The notes beneath the pieces were generated by a model. It was not told the DNA's origin. It made no database searches and saw only the letters and a list, made by a program, of their open reading frames with translations. DNA of 54,430 bases from Terriglobus albidus (GTDB lineage: Bacteria; Acidobacteriota; Terriglobia; Terriglobales; Acidobacteriaceae), in the NCBI RefSeq assembly GCF_025685425.1, contig NZ_JAGTAS010000030.1, positions 1 through 54,430 of the forward strand. Direction: 5' to 3'. The position numbers and the translations under genes are program-made. This document shows positions 16,828 to 26,173 of the stretch, in pieces. Each line of letters begins with the position of its first letter. Within the stretch, counting starts at the first letter, position 1.

Positions 16828-18621
16828 GTGTTGCAGCCGCTACAGCTCGAAGAGGTGAAGACTCGTTATGCGAATGAGATCGCCGAGTTGCAAGACTTCC
16901 TCCAGAAAGCTGGTTGTCTCCCCGGAGCGCCCGAATCTTTGCATGCCATCGTGAAACGGTTGCAGCGAGACCGTGCGTTTCATCGTGATCTGACCTCGTA
17001 CATCTGGGTTGTCATTCGCAGCGGGAATCGAAACATCAGCTATGCTGACCTGCTTGGCGTACTGGCCGTTGCAGCCGCTGGAGGCCGGTATGCGGCCGAA
17101 GCAGAGGGAGACGATGCTCACGCTCTGCTTCGCTTCGTGATGGAAGCGCGCGAATCGCTCGATGGAACAGCCCGGCAAAAGAACCCACCCGCCAACCCTC
17201 CGGCTCCGCCCGTCGCCCCGCCACCTCAGGTTCAGACACAATCGGCCCATCCCCAACCTGCCGAGCCAGAACCGGCCCCGCAGCAGGCTGTCGAATCACG
17301 GCCGGTCAATGTACGACTGGTCCCAACGGAGGAACGACTCGTCCAGGAACGGTCAAGCCGGCAACGACCAAGCCGGCAACGACCGGTTCAGCCACAACCG
17401 GCACAGTCACAGCCGGCCGGGCCTCAGCCTCGCCCTGCCCGGTCACGGTCCGTACGATCGCAGCAGGTTGAGCCACGGCAGGTACAGTCACCGCCGGCCG
17501 AGCCGCAGGCTGTCGAGTCACAGACTGTCGAGCCGCAGGCTGTCGAGGAGTCGGGGCCCATTGAATCCCAGCCTGTTAAGCCACGGCCGGTCTACGACGA
17601 TGATGGGCCGCATTATCCGCACGCACGTCTTTTTCATGAAGAGTTCTCTCCCCTGAAAGACGAAGAAGAGGAAGGTTCGGGCACGCGGAAACGCCTGATC
17701 TGGCTCACCGTATTTTTTCTGGCCGCAGCTTTGGCCGCGAGGATTGCGTTCCACAATCTCAACTTCAAAGCTCTGAATGATACCGCCTCGCCGGATACAC
17801 CGGCGGTTACCGCTCCGGCAGAAAGCCCTACCCCGGTTACGAACCACGACACCCCGCCTCCGGCGCGCGTCGAACCAGCGCCCGAACCCGAGGTCACCAC
17901 ACCTGCTCCACCTGCAACGGCGGAACAAAACCCTCGCACTTCCCGCGGCACGTCCCAGATGCGAGGCGCCCGCAGGTCTCCGAGCTCCGGCAATCCTTCA
18001 GCGTCTCCGACGCCGGACCGTGTCACAGCACCTCCGTCAGGTCCGGCACCGAAAATTCCTCCTGCATCTGCCCCTCAGACCGCGCCAACTCCGGCTCCCG
18101 CGACGACCTCGGTTCCCAAGGCTCCCCCAACAGCGCGGGTTGCCTCACCTTCTGAGCCGGATCTCAGTAACACCGACCGAGGCCGGGCGGTTCCTCAGCT
18201 TTTGCGCCGCACACCGGAAGAGAAAGCAGAGCTGGCTGAAGCATCGCCTCCCGCAAACATGCCGGCGCCCAGCACGCCCACGACCACTGCGTCGAAGCCT
18301 GCTCCCGTCGCTGCTCCACCAGCACCTCACGGCAGCGTTCGGGCCATCTCGCTGGGGGTGAATGCGTCCAATGTTCTCTACAGCCCCACACCGGCTTACC
18401 CTCAGGCTGCTTCCGATGCGCATGTGCAGGGCGACGTGAAGGTAGAAACCAATGTCGACCGTAATGGCAATGTCGCTTCCGTACGTGTTGTCAGCGGACC
18501 ACCGCTCCTGCGGGATGCTGCACTCGGTGCGGCGCAGCGCTGGCGTTACCGTCCTCACTTCACCGGAGGCGAGCAAGCCGGCATGAGCACCATTACAGTT
18601 TTCGAGTTTCAGTTGCAGTAG
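16828..18621 (+). CDS. TonB-family protein with long cytoplasmic N-terminus
   Basis: A 597-residue protein beginning at GTG, with GGGAG about 12 bases upstream. Residues 1-115 form a compact, conserved-looking alpha-helical region. Residues ~116-270 are low-complexity Pro/Gln/Arg/Ser repeats. One membrane helix lies at ~289-311 (LIWLTVFFLAAALAARIAF). Residues ~320-510 are Pro/Ala/Thr-rich and should span the periplasm. Residues ~520-597 are a TonB C-terminal domain (GNVASVRVVSGPPLLRDAALGAAQRW). TonB links the inner-membrane proton motive force to outer-membrane receptors. Normal TonB anchors by its first ~30 residues, so the 288 residues before the anchor are unusual. ExbB/ExbD are not in the window. 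Confidence 0.85.
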   Translation: MLQPLQLEEVKTRYANEIAELQDFLQKAGCLPGAPESLHAIVKRLQRDRAFHRDLTSYIWVVIRSGNRNISYADLLGVLAVAAAGGRYAAEAEGDDAHALLRFVMEARESLDGTARQKNPPANPPAPPVAPPPQVQTQSAHPQPAEPEPAPQQAVESRPVNVRLVPTEERLVQERSSRQRPSRQRPVQPQPAQSQPAGPQPRPARSRSVRSQQVEPRQVQSPPAEPQAVESQTVEPQAVEESGPIESQPVKPRPVYDDDGPHYPHARLFHEEFSPLKDEEEEGSGTRKRLIWLTVFFLAAALAARIAFHNLNFKALNDTASPDTPAVTAPAESPTPVTNHDTPPPARVEPAPEPEVTTPAPPATAEQNPRTSRGTSQMRGARRSPSSGNPSASPTPDRVTAPPSGPAPKIPPASAPQTAPTPAPATTSVPKAPPTARVASPSEPDLSNTDRGRAVPQLLRRTPEEKAELAEASPPANMPAPSTPTTTASKPAPVAAPPAPHGSVRAISLGVNASNVLYSPTPAYPQAASDAHVQGDVKVETNVDRNGNVASVRVVSGPPLLRDAALGAAQRWRYRPHFTGGEQAGMSTITVFEFQLQ

Positions 18622-18640
18622 CCCATGCACCGGGGTGCAC

Positions 18641-18692
18641 CATGTCCCCAAAGGGACATGGGAGGTTCGAGCAAAGCTCGAATCGCTTTTTT
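18641..18692 (+). terminator. Intrinsic terminator after the TonB gene
   Basis: CATGTCCC-caaa-GGGACATG (18641-18660) is a perfect hairpin. It is followed by TTCGAGC-aaa-GCTCGAA (18666-18682) and then TCGC and six T (18687-18692). The second stem plus T-run has the form of a rho-independent terminator. The same TTCGAGC palindrome elsewhere in the window lacks the T-run. Confidence 0.65.
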
Positions 18693-18710
18693 GTCATTTC
18701 GCAGCGACCG

Positions 18711-18742
18711 GGTCCCCGACCAGCTTGCTCGATGGGGTGGAT
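18711..18742. repeat. GGTCCCC hairpin element with 6-bp direct repeats
   Basis: A 32-bp hairpin beginning GGTCCCCGACCAGC and ending GATGGGGTGGAT. It is flanked on both sides by CGACCG (18705-18710 and 18743-18748), as expected from an insertion that duplicated its target. Related hairpins lie at 20396 (inverted), 24285, 27192, 36725, 40480 and 52806. Confidence 0.7.
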
Positions 18743-18810
18743 CGACCGTAGGAAGCGGAGAAATCTGCTTCTCTCCCTATGACGTTCAGGGCAACAAACA
18801 CTGAAGAATT

Positions 18811-18913
18811 ATGGAGCGGGCCTTCAGCCCTTCCTCGTTCAATGGCCCGAAACCTGGGGCGTTGCCCCAGGCTGGTATAGAACGCGCCTTCAGCGCTCAG
18901 TCGCTCCCACCCA
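18811..18913. repeat. REP arm, GCGCTGAAGGCGCG type
   Basis: GAGCGGGCCTTCAGCCC, CTGGGGCGTTGCCCCAG and CGCGCCTTCAGCGCT hairpins follow in the same order as in the right arms of the composites at 24671-24760 and 37038-37125. It abuts the 3' end of the MFS gene. Confidence 0.8.
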
Positions 18914-18914
18914 A

Positions 18915-20171
18915 CTATTCCTCCGACCCCAGCGGCGCCAACACTTCCACTGTCGGCATCGTCTCTGCTTCCTCTCCCGCGTCCGGCTTATGGATATCCG
19001 GCAGAAATCCGGTAAGCAAGCCAAGGGCCGGCAACACTGAACAGACCTTGTACACGAACTCGATGCTGGTGTGGTCCGCAAGAGCTCCAAGAACAGCCGC
19101 CCCTAATCCACCCAGTCCGAACGCAAGCCCGAAGAACAAGCCCGACACCATCCCGACACGGCCGGGCAGAAGCTCCTGCGCATAGACAAGAATCGCTGAG
19201 AACGCTGAGGCGATCACCAGTCCAATCACGACACTCAGAGCAACCGTGATCGGTAGAGCGACATAGGGTAATAACAGCGTGAGCGGCAGCACTCCCAGGA
19301 TCGAGATCCAGATCACCTTTTTACGCCCGATGCGGTCACCTACCGGACCGCCGATCACCGTGCCCGCCGCCACCGCAGCGAGAAACAGGAACAGGTAGAG
19401 CTGAGCATCGCGTTCGCCGGTGTGGAAGTGCTGCATCAGGTAGAAGACGTAGTAACTGGTGATGCTGGCAAGATAAAAGTATTTCGACAGCGTCAGCAGA
19501 ATCAGCACCGCCAGCGCTCCGCCGATCCGCTTCCTGCTCAGATGCAACGTGTGTTTCACCGCCTGTTTCTTTTGAATCGCATGGCCATGCTGCTTGTACC
19601 AGTGTCCAAGCCCTGTCAGCAGCACAATGCCAAAGACGGCTGCCAGCGTAAACCACGCCAGGCTCTTCTGACCTCGAGGAAGGACGACGAAGGCAATCAG
19701 CAGCGGTCCAAGCGAGGAACCGAAGTTCCCTCCTACCTGAAAGACAGATTGCGCCATGCCATGCGCTCCGCCTGATGCAAGGCGCGCAAGACGAGACGAC
19801 TCCGGATGAAAGATCGACGAGCCAACGCCCAGCAGCGCGCCGCCAACCAGCAGCATTCCATAGTTCTGTGCGAAGGCAAGAACCAGCAGACCGCTCATGG
19901 AGATGGTCATGCCAACGGGCAGCGAATATGGCTGCGGCCTGCGATCCGTGTAAAGTCCCACTAGCGGCTGCAACAGCGACGCCGTGATCTGGAAGACCAG
20001 TGTCAGCGCGCCGATCTGCCCGAACGACAGATGGAAGTTCCCCTTGAAGATCGGATACGCCGCGACAAAGAGTGACTGCAACATGTCGTTGAGCAGGTGG
20101 CAAAGACTCGCCCCTCCCAGCACGCGATAGGTCGCAGAGTTTTCCTTCGGATTTCGTATCGCTTCGCTCAT
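18915..20171 (-). CDS. MFS exporter, fosmidomycin-resistance (Fsr)-like
   Basis: A protein of ~418 residues with about 12 membrane helices. The N-terminal sequence LGGASLCHLLNDMLQSLFVAAYPIF, with HLLND, and the stretch GVGSSIFHPESSRLARLASGG are hallmarks of the Fsr branch of the major facilitator superfamily. Fsr proteins export fosmidomycin and similar compounds from the cytoplasm; the real substrate here is unknown. Three ATGs lie in tandem. The third (20171) is best spaced from an AAGGGA Shine-Dalgarno sequence, while longer in-frame starts add unlikely sequence. It stands alone. Confidence 0.85.
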   Translation of the reverse strand: MSEAIRNPKENSATYRVLGGASLCHLLNDMLQSLFVAAYPIFKGNFHLSFGQIGALTLVFQITASLLQPLVGLYTDRRPQPYSLPVGMTISMSGLLVLAFAQNYGMLLVGGALLGVGSSIFHPESSRLARLASGGAHGMAQSVFQVGGNFGSSLGPLLIAFVVLPRGQKSLAWFTLAAVFGIVLLTGLGHWYKQHGHAIQKKQAVKHTLHLSRKRIGGALAVLILLTLSKYFYLASITSYYVFYLMQHFHTGERDAQLYLFLFLAAVAAGTVIGGPVGDRIGRKKVIWISILGVLPLTLLLPYVALPITVALSVVIGLVIASAFSAILVYAQELLPGRVGMVSGLFFGLAFGLGGLGAAVLGALADHTSIEFVYKVCSVLPALGLLTGFLPDIHKPDAGEEAETMPTVEVLAPLGSEE

Positions 20172-20308
20172 CATCATTTCCCTTTTTCTCTTCACCTCGA
20201 ACGATACAATCTCTTCAACGCGGCCCACCACCCCGTGTTGAAACAAATTGCTATGCGAATGGACCACCGGTTCGGCGCCGTAGTCACGGTTCAAGCGCTG
20301 AAGGCTGG

Positions 20309-20427
20309 GGTCTCCGGCGAACTTGTCGCTGGATTTGCCGCAGAGCGAGACCGTTTTTGCTTTTTGTGGCTTCCTTGCCCACCCTAGCGTTGCGAACGTT
20401 CACCCCAACGAAAGTTCGTTGGGGACC
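20309..20427. repeat. Two GGTCCCC hairpins in the MFS/ADOP intergenic region
   Basis: 20309-20340 is a diverged copy (GGTCTCCGGCGAACTTGTCGCTGG) just after a GCGCTGAAGG stretch. 20396-20427 is a better copy in inverse orientation (ACGTTCACCCCAACGAAAG...). No target duplication is visible for either. CCCACCCT...AGGGTGGGG arms enclose the second. Bases 20172-20308 and 20450-20580 hold no other gene. Confidence 0.6.
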
Positions 20428-20585
20428 CCGAGGGTGGGGCACCCGGGTAAAGAAAATGATGAAGAAGCAAGGAAGATTTCTCCGCTACTCTTCACCCTAG
20501 CCAGCACGCTGGCCGGGGACGTAACGACTAAACGACAAAAGGGTGCCGTCTATAGGAAGCCAGGCAACGCTCGAGGTTCCACTCT

Positions 20586-20637
20586 TCCCATAGAAGTTCG
20601 AGTGGTGTACTATTTTCTCCCATAGAAGTCCGAGTGG
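20586..20637 (+). promoter_or_regulatory. Direct-repeat operator before the ADOP permease
   Basis: TCCCATAGAAGTYCGAGTGG occurs at 20586-20605 and 20618-20637, 19 of 20 bases identical and exactly 32 bp apart, or three helical turns. TACTAT between them (20608-20613) could be a -10 box. The pair lies 35-86 bp before the permease start. The arrangement suggests a regulator bound at two sites on one DNA face across the promoter. The regulator is not identified. Confidence 0.55.
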
Positions 20638-20671
20638 AGACCACTGGTCCATAATTCATGGAGGTGTCCGG

Positions 20672-23305
20672 ATGAGCTGGCGTCGCTTTTTCCGTCGCAA
20701 ACGTTCCGACTCCGAGTTGCAGCAGGAGATTCGCGCCTATGTCGAAGCCGAAACGGAAGAGAACGTCGCCCAGGGAATGCCTCCGGACGAGGCACGGCGC
20801 CGGGCTCATATCAAATTCGGCAATTCCCAGCGCATTCGCGAAAAGCTTTGGCAGCAGAACACTGTGGCTGCAATCGACCATCTCTGGCGCGATCTGACAT
20901 ATGCAGCCAGAACGCTAAAACGGACTCCTGGATTTACAACGATTGCTGTCCTCGTCATGGCTCTGGGTATCGGGGCCAATGTGGCGCTGTTTACCGTGGT
21001 GCGCCACGTTCTGCTCAATCCTCTGCCGTTTTCCAATCCGAACCAACTGGTTGCCCTGGATGAGCGCTCTCACTCGGGCAAGACAGACAGTGTGGCCGCC
21101 GGAGATTTCTACGACTGGCAGAGCGCATCCCATGGCTTTCAGCAGATGGCGATCTGGCGATGGAGTGGCTACAACATTTCGGGGGATCGCAACGAGCTTC
21201 CGGAGTTCCTTCCCGCAATGACATGCTCCTGGAACCTGTTCACCACTCTTGGTGTGCAACCAGCGGTAGGACGGCTGTTCGTCGCCGCGGACGATACCGA
21301 CCAGGGAGGCCTTACTGTTGTCCTTTCGTGGAATCTCTTCAAACGCCGCTTCAATGCGGACCCCTCGATCCTTGGAAAGACCATCCGGCTTAATACGTTC
21401 TCCTATACCGTCATCGGTGTACTTCCGCAGAGCTTCAGCTTTCCCGATCCGAAGGTCCAGTTGTGGATTCCCTATCACAAGGGAACTCCAAGCGTCATCC
21501 AGCATAGCCACTACAGCCATAGCGCTCACGTTCTTGCACGGCTCAAGCCTGGCTATTCCTCATCGCAGGCGGTTCAGGAAGTGCAGGCAATCCAAAAGGG
21601 CATCTTCACACGTTTCTCGGGCACGGGTCCGGTCAGCTCCGAGGTCGTCTCACAGCCACTGATCGACGACGTTGTCGGGGACACCAAGGCTCCGCTCTAT
21701 CTCCTGATGGCCGCCGTAAGCTGTCTTCTGCTCATCGCCTGCTTGAATCTGTCGAACCTGCTGGTTGCGCGGGCAGTCGCGCGCCGTAGAGAGATGGCGG
21801 TGCGATCGGCACTGGGTGGAAGCCGCATCCGCCTGATCTGCCAGCAGATTACGGAGTGCATCCTGATCTGCACCGCAGGCGGCATCCTCGGCATCGTGCT
21901 CGCGCATGAAGCTGTCCGCTGGCTGACGACCTACTGGCTCAATCTGCCACGTGCGGAAGCGATTCATATCGATGCGATCGTCCTCGCCTTCGCCCTTGGA
22001 GTGACTGCTTTCGCAGGAGCGGTGTCAGGAATTCTGCCGGCCCTGCTGTTCACGGATGCCAATGTCTCCACCGCACTGCAGGACAGCGCCAGAACAGCCG
22101 GCAGCTCCGCATCCAAAGCTTCGTTGCGCAAAGGACTCATGACGGTTGAGTTCGGAATCACCGTCGTTCTGCTGATCTGCGCCGGACTGCTGTTCAAAAG
22201 CTTCCTTCAGCTTGGCGCCGTCGATCTCGGCTGCACCACCCGCAACGTCCTCACTATGCGTTACTTTCTACGAGGGCAAACTTATTCCAAGCCGGATCAG
22301 GTGGTTTCATTCCAGCAACAGCTTCTCGACCGTGTCCGCAACCTGCCCGGTGTGGCCGCGGCCGGAATGACGAATGCAGTCCCAGGTGAGGGGCCGTACG
22401 GCGAGATGACCTTCACCATTCCCGAGCATCCGCCGCAGCCCCCCGAGAAGCATGATTCTGCCCTCTTCCGCACAGCCGATCCGGGCTATTTTCAGGCGCT
22501 GCAGATTCCGCTGCTCGCAGGCCGCTTCTTCACTTCGGCCGAACGGCTCAACAACAGCAGTTTCGTCATCATCAACCAGAAACTCGCGCATGAGTTCTTC
22601 CCCAATGAAGACCCTCTGGGAAAACATCTGGCTGTAAGCTGGCGCAGCCCCTCGGCTGAAAAGCTGGAGATCGTCGGCATCGTCGGCGATACCCGCCATC
22701 GGCTGAATGAGTCCGTCCAGAGCATGATGTGGTTCCCCATCCTTTCCGGAGCACCCGGCATCACTGCGGAGACAGCGCTTGTCGTACGATCCACCACCGA
22801 TCCGGCGCCGCTTTCCATTCCCATCCAGAAGGCCATCGCCTCTGTTGATCCAGACCTTCCCGTATCGAATGTCCTGACCATGCAGGAGGTACTCGGCCGA
22901 TCCATCGCCAATTCCAGCTTTGAGACCAGCCTGCTGGGAGCATTCGCCGCGCTCTCACTTCTGCTTGCCTCGATTGGATTATTTGGAGTGCTCTCTTACC
23001 TCGTCGCCCAGCGGACAAGCGAGATCGGCATCCGCATTGCCTTGGGTGCGCGGCGGGAACAGGTGCTTCGGCTGATCCTGACCGACGGTTTGCGACCGGC
23101 ACTGGTCGGCCTGGCGCTTGGACTCTGCATCAGCGCCGCTGTGACACGCAAAATCCAGTCGCAGCTTTACGGAACCCATCCCCTCGATCCAGTTGTTTTT
23201 GGTCTGGTTGCGATCGTACTTTTACTGGTCGCGGTGGCCGCCTGCACTGTTCCCGCATGGAGGGCTTCACGGCTTGATCCGATCAGAGCATTGCGAATTG
23301 AATAG
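20672..23305 (+). CDS. ABC transporter permease, ADOP family
   Basis: An 877-residue orphan permease. Residues 1-80 are the soluble helical ADOP N-terminal region (SELQQEIRAYVEAETEENV). Then come a first membrane helix (FTTIAVLVMALGIGANVALF), a MacB-type periplasmic domain, three helices near residues 340-470 (FtsX-like), a second periplasmic domain, and a C-terminal FtsX core (ASIGLFGVLSYLVAQRTSEIGIRIALG). ADOPs are two fused MacB-like halves without an adjacent ATPase and are expanded in Acidobacteriota. Substrates are unknown. GGAGG lies ~10 bases before the ATG. Unlike the 33784 copy, there is no PadR gene next to it. Confidence 0.92.
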   Translation: MSWRRFFRRKRSDSELQQEIRAYVEAETEENVAQGMPPDEARRRAHIKFGNSQRIREKLWQQNTVAAIDHLWRDLTYAARTLKRTPGFTTIAVLVMALGIGANVALFTVVRHVLLNPLPFSNPNQLVALDERSHSGKTDSVAAGDFYDWQSASHGFQQMAIWRWSGYNISGDRNELPEFLPAMTCSWNLFTTLGVQPAVGRLFVAADDTDQGGLTVVLSWNLFKRRFNADPSILGKTIRLNTFSYTVIGVLPQSFSFPDPKVQLWIPYHKGTPSVIQHSHYSHSAHVLARLKPGYSSSQAVQEVQAIQKGIFTRFSGTGPVSSEVVSQPLIDDVVGDTKAPLYLLMAAVSCLLLIACLNLSNLLVARAVARRREMAVRSALGGSRIRLICQQITECILICTAGGILGIVLAHEAVRWLTTYWLNLPRAEAIHIDAIVLAFALGVTAFAGAVSGILPALLFTDANVSTALQDSARTAGSSASKASLRKGLMTVEFGITVVLLICAGLLFKSFLQLGAVDLGCTTRNVLTMRYFLRGQTYSKPDQVVSFQQQLLDRVRNLPGVAAAGMTNAVPGEGPYGEMTFTIPEHPPQPPEKHDSALFRTADPGYFQALQIPLLAGRFFTSAERLNNSSFVIINQKLAHEFFPNEDPLGKHLAVSWRSPSAEKLEIVGIVGDTRHRLNESVQSMMWFPILSGAPGITAETALVVRSTTDPAPLSIPIQKAIASVDPDLPVSNVLTMQEVLGRSIANSSFETSLLGAFAALSLLLASIGLFGVLSYLVAQRTSEIGIRIALGARREQVLRLILTDGLRPALVGLALGLCISAAVTRKIQSQLYGTHPLDPVVFGLVAIVLLLVAVAACTVPAWRASRLDPIRALRIE

Positions 23306-23331
23306 CGACCGCTCGTGTTTTCTCAAGCTCA

Positions 23332-24144
23332 TCACCGAGCCCCCGGACTCGAGGCAGTGGGCTGCCCTTGCAGCGGATCGACGATACCCGCTTTTGCGAT
23401 CAGACCACCCAGAAGGTCAAGTGGAAGCGGAAAGACGACGGTGGTGTTCTTTTCAACTCCGATCTCGACCAGCGTCCGCAAATAACGGAGCGTGATGGCG
23501 CTGGGCTCACGGCTCAAAATGGCGGCTGCTTCAGCCAGTTTGGTGGATGCTTGAAACTCACCTTCGGCCGCAATGATCTTTGCTCTTCTCTCACGCTCTG
23601 CCTCTGCCTGAGCGGCGATGGCTCGCTGCATCTCCTGCGGAAGATCTACCTGCTTTACATTGACGCGCGTTACCTTCACGCCCCACGGCTCGGTATGTTC
23701 GTCCAGGATGGTTTGGAGCTTTGTGTTAAGCGTCTCGCGTTGCGATAGCAGATCGTCCAACTCTACTTCGCCAAGCACCGACCGCAGGCCCGTCTGCGCG
23801 GCCTGCTCCACGGCAAACCGGAAGTTCTCGACTTCTATGATGGCCTGAACCGCTGCGACCACTCTGAAGTAGACGACTGCATTTACCTTCAAAGAGACAT
23901 TATCTTTTGTGATCACATCCTGGGGCGGAACCACCCATGTCACAACACGGAGCGATACCCTGACGATCCTGTCGATCGGCCAAAGAATAAGAACGATACC
24001 TGGACCCCTCGCATTTTTCCTCACACGGCCAAGCCGAAACACGACCCCACGTTCATACTCTGGCAGAATGTTGATCGATTTGACGATCCAGACCAGGAAC
24101 AGGAATCCGAAAACCACTATTGGAACGACAGTATTGTTATTCAT
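23332..24144 (-). CDS. Slipin (SPFH/stomatin-like membrane protein)
   Basis: A 270-residue protein with one N-terminal hydrophobic helix (residues 5-23) and a band-7/SPFH domain ([55 protein letters not shown]). The last stretch is a coiled coil. Slipins oligomerise in membranes as scaffolds, often with an NfeD partner or protease. No NfeD gene is adjacent. It converges on the ADOP gene, with 26 bases between stops. Confidence 0.92.
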   Translation of the reverse strand: MNNNTVVPIVVFGFLFLVWIVKSINILPEYERGVVFRLGRVRKNARGPGIVLILWPIDRIVRVSLRVVTWVVPPQDVITKDNVSLKVNAVVYFRVVAAVQAIIEVENFRFAVEQAAQTGLRSVLGEVELDDLLSQRETLNTKLQTILDEHTEPWGVKVTRVNVKQVDLPQEMQRAIAAQAEAERERRAKIIAAEGEFQASTKLAEAAAILSREPSAITLRYLRTLVEIGVEKNTTVVFPLPLDLLGGLIAKAGIVDPLQGQPTASSPGAR

Positions 24145-24270
24145 GGCATTGTCCTTCTAACGAACTTCAAGCTCAGCCGTTCGTTTCACCACGCATTCAA
24201 ACCGGACAACATCATAAGCCAGTCCAGGTGGGATATTCGGGTCCCAGGCGAACTTGGTATGGCTGAACCG

Positions 24271-24370
24271 GGTGGGAGCAGCGGGGTCCCGGCCAGCTTT
24301 GCCGGATGGGTAAAGGTGTGGGCTTTCAGCCACGGTCTATCGGCTCAGCATAGAAATAGGCTTTCAGCAA
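24271..24370. repeat. REP block with GGTCCCC-type hairpin
   Basis: GGTGGGAGCAGCGG is followed by a GGTCCCGGCCAGC...GGATGGGT hairpin (24285-24316) and then TGTGGGCTTTCAGCCACGG. The hairpin sits at the same REP position as the insertion at 27192, although here the right-hand 6-bp repeat is not conserved. Bases 24145-24270 hold nothing recognisable. Confidence 0.65.
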
Positions 24371-24770
24371 GAAGATGTATTGAGCGCTGAAGGCGCGTTG
24401 TATACCAGCCTGGGGCAACGCCCCAGGTGCAGAGATAGGGAAACGGTAAGAGGGCTGAAGGCCCGATCTATAATCCCCAATCGTCACACACGAAACGGTT
24501 CGTGAAACCGTTGTTCGCCTAGAGCATTTCCCCTTTACTGGGTATCCCGGAAGAGGAGTGCAGCAGCACTTTCATTGCGGAAAACGCCCATAGATGCGGA
24601 AACCTACACGACACCTACATGGAAAATGTGCCTATCGAAACGATACGGTCGGCTTGAAGGCTCTTAATATAGAGCGGGCCTTCAGCCCTTTAACATGTTG
24701 TGGGCGCCTGAAACCTAGGGCGTTGCCCTAGGCTGGTATAGGTCGCGCCTTCAGCGCTCAACACATCTTC
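24371..24770. repeat. 400-bp composite palindrome with nested MITE (copy 1)
   Basis: The ends are inverted (GAAGATGTATTGAGCGCTGAAGG and its near complement). The left arm holds GCGCTGAAGGCGCG, CTGGGGCAACGCCCCAG and GGGCTGAAGGCCC hairpins; the right arm (24671-24770) has the same three in mirror order. A MITE-like copy C (24521-24633) is in the centre. The same architecture, with the same junctions (CACAAACG/CCTAGAG and ATCGAAACGATACGGTCGG), occurs at 36701-37125. It lies between slipin and the nitronate-monooxygenase-like gene. Confidence 0.8.
24521..24633. repeat. MITE-like palindromic element, copy C
   Basis: It begins AGAGCATTTCCCCTTTACTGG and contains TATCCCGG, AGGAGTGCAGCAGC and GAAAACGCCCATAGATGCGG. 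The right end is worn (GGAAAATGTGCCT). It is central in the composite palindrome. Confidence 0.8.
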
Positions 24771-24791
24771 GACTCTGTACGAAAACTTCGT

Positions 24792-25874
24792 TTACCGATT
24801 CAATCTCACCGCAGCCCCATCCACTAGCGCCTGTAACAGTTCGTGCACATCGGAACACCGTGCGAGATTCGCACTCTGGCCCGCCCATAGAGCCAGCAGC
24901 TCCGCGTTGCCGGCCTTCTGTGCAGGGATTGCGAGGTTGCGCATCAGGCTTCGTTGCAGCGGGTACGGCAGTATCTCCGTTCCGGGACGATTCATCTGCT
25001 GCATCAGGTCGTTCTGGATGCCGCGTGCGAGCCTTCCGGTAAATCCCCTGGTCAATCCCGTACGCGCGGCTCTTCCACTGCGGATCGCTTCGCGATGCAC
25101 CGGATGCGCACCGGACTCCTCACAGGTCAGAAACACTGTTCCCATCTGCACGCCCTCCGCACCAAGAGCGAAGGCGGCCGCAATGCCGCGTGCATCGGCG
25201 ATGCCTCCGGCGGCGACGACGGGGATGCTTATCGCATCGACCGTCTGCGGCACCAGCGAGATAGTGCCGGTTAGCGAATCCTCTGAGGAACGCAGGAACG
25301 AGCCACGATGTCCTCCTGCTTCAAAACCGGAGGCAATCACCACGTCCACGCCTGCCTGTTCCTGGGCGATGGCCTCATCCACCGTGGTCGCCGTGCCCAT
25401 GATCACGATCTTCTGGCGCCGTGCTTCGTCGAGCATCTCCCTGGGCGGAATGCCAAAGATAAACGAGAAGGCTGGAACCTTCGCATCCAGCACGGCGCGC
25501 ATCTGGTCTTCAAACCGTATCGGCTTGTACAGAGTAAAGACAGGCGCATCTCCGCCAAGCCGTTCGATATGAGGCACAATCGCCGAAGCCGCCCGCTGGA
25601 ACTCGGCTTCACCGGAGGTCCATGCGCCTTCGTCCTCCCGCGAAACCCAGAGGTTCATCGCAAAGGGCTTCGAGGTCAGAGAGCGGATCTCCGCAATGAC
25701 ATCGGTGATCGCCTCAGGCTCCATGGCATGCGCGCCGAAAGAACCAAGCCCGCCGAAGTTCGAGACACCGGCGGCGAGCCGTTGCGACGAGAAGCCGCCA
25801 AGTGGTCCCTGGATGATTGGATACTCAATTCCCAGCAAGCTGGAGACACGGGTCTGATTCCACAGTCCGGACAT
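24792..25874 (-). CDS. Nitronate monooxygenase-like flavoprotein
   Basis: A protein of 360 residues from the ATG at 25874 (MSGLWNQTRVSSLLGIEYPIIQGP); the longer open frame upstream is translated REP sequence. It is an FMN-dependent TIM barrel of the 2-nitropropane dioxygenase/nitronate monooxygenase family. Motifs are IIQGPLGGFSSQRLAAGVSNFGGLGS, VIASGFEAGGHRG, VPVVAAGGIADARGIAAAFALGA and GVQMGTVFLTCEES. Family members oxidise nitronates, or in some branches act as enoyl reductases. Cytoplasmic, single gene. Confidence 0.87.
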   Translation of the reverse strand: MSGLWNQTRVSSLLGIEYPIIQGPLGGFSSQRLAAGVSNFGGLGSFGAHAMEPEAITDVIAEIRSLTSKPFAMNLWVSREDEGAWTSGEAEFQRAASAIVPHIERLGGDAPVFTLYKPIRFEDQMRAVLDAKVPAFSFIFGIPPREMLDEARRQKIVIMGTATTVDEAIAQEQAGVDVVIASGFEAGGHRGSFLRSSEDSLTGTISLVPQTVDAISIPVVAAGGIADARGIAAAFALGAEGVQMGTVFLTCEESGAHPVHREAIRSGRAARTGLTRGFTGRLARGIQNDLMQQMNRPGTEILPYPLQRSLMRNLAIPAQKAGNAELLALWAGQSANLARCSDVHELLQALVDGAAVRLNR

Positions 25875-25963
25875 GATCAATCTAAAGATACGGCTATTTA
25901 TGATCGGCTGCCTGGCTGCCCCTGACGGAGTTAGGGATAAAGACTGGCGAGCCTTGCCTGTTT

Positions 25964-26148
25964 GGGTGAGAGCAGCGGGCTTCAGCCTGGCTTCAGCCCG
26001 CTGATAAAGCGTTAAAGAAAATGGGCTTTCGCCCTGGTCTGCTCTCTGAATCAGGAAAAGCCCAGGGCTTAAAGCCCGCTTCTTTTTCACGTTGATAAAC
26101 CGCGGGCTAAAAGCCCGGGGCTCCCACCCGGTTCGAGCTACGCTCGAA
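25964..26148. repeat. REP block
   Basis: GGGTGAGAGCAGCGGGCTTCAG opens the block. An extra CTGGCTTCAGCCCGC partial duplicate, GGGCTTTCGCCCTGG and CCCAGGGCTTAAAGCCCG follow, then GCGGGCTAAAAGCCCG with CTCCCACCC and a closing TTCGAGCTACGCTCGAA palindrome. It fills the space between the nitronate-monooxygenase-like gene and DUF899. Confidence 0.82.
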
Positions 26149-26173
26149 ACTATCTACTCACCCTGTTCCTGCT

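Noticed and set aside
25875-26090. N-terminal extension of the nitronate-monooxygenase-like gene
   Set aside because: The extra 72 codons are translated REP sequence. Family homology starts at the ATG at 25874.
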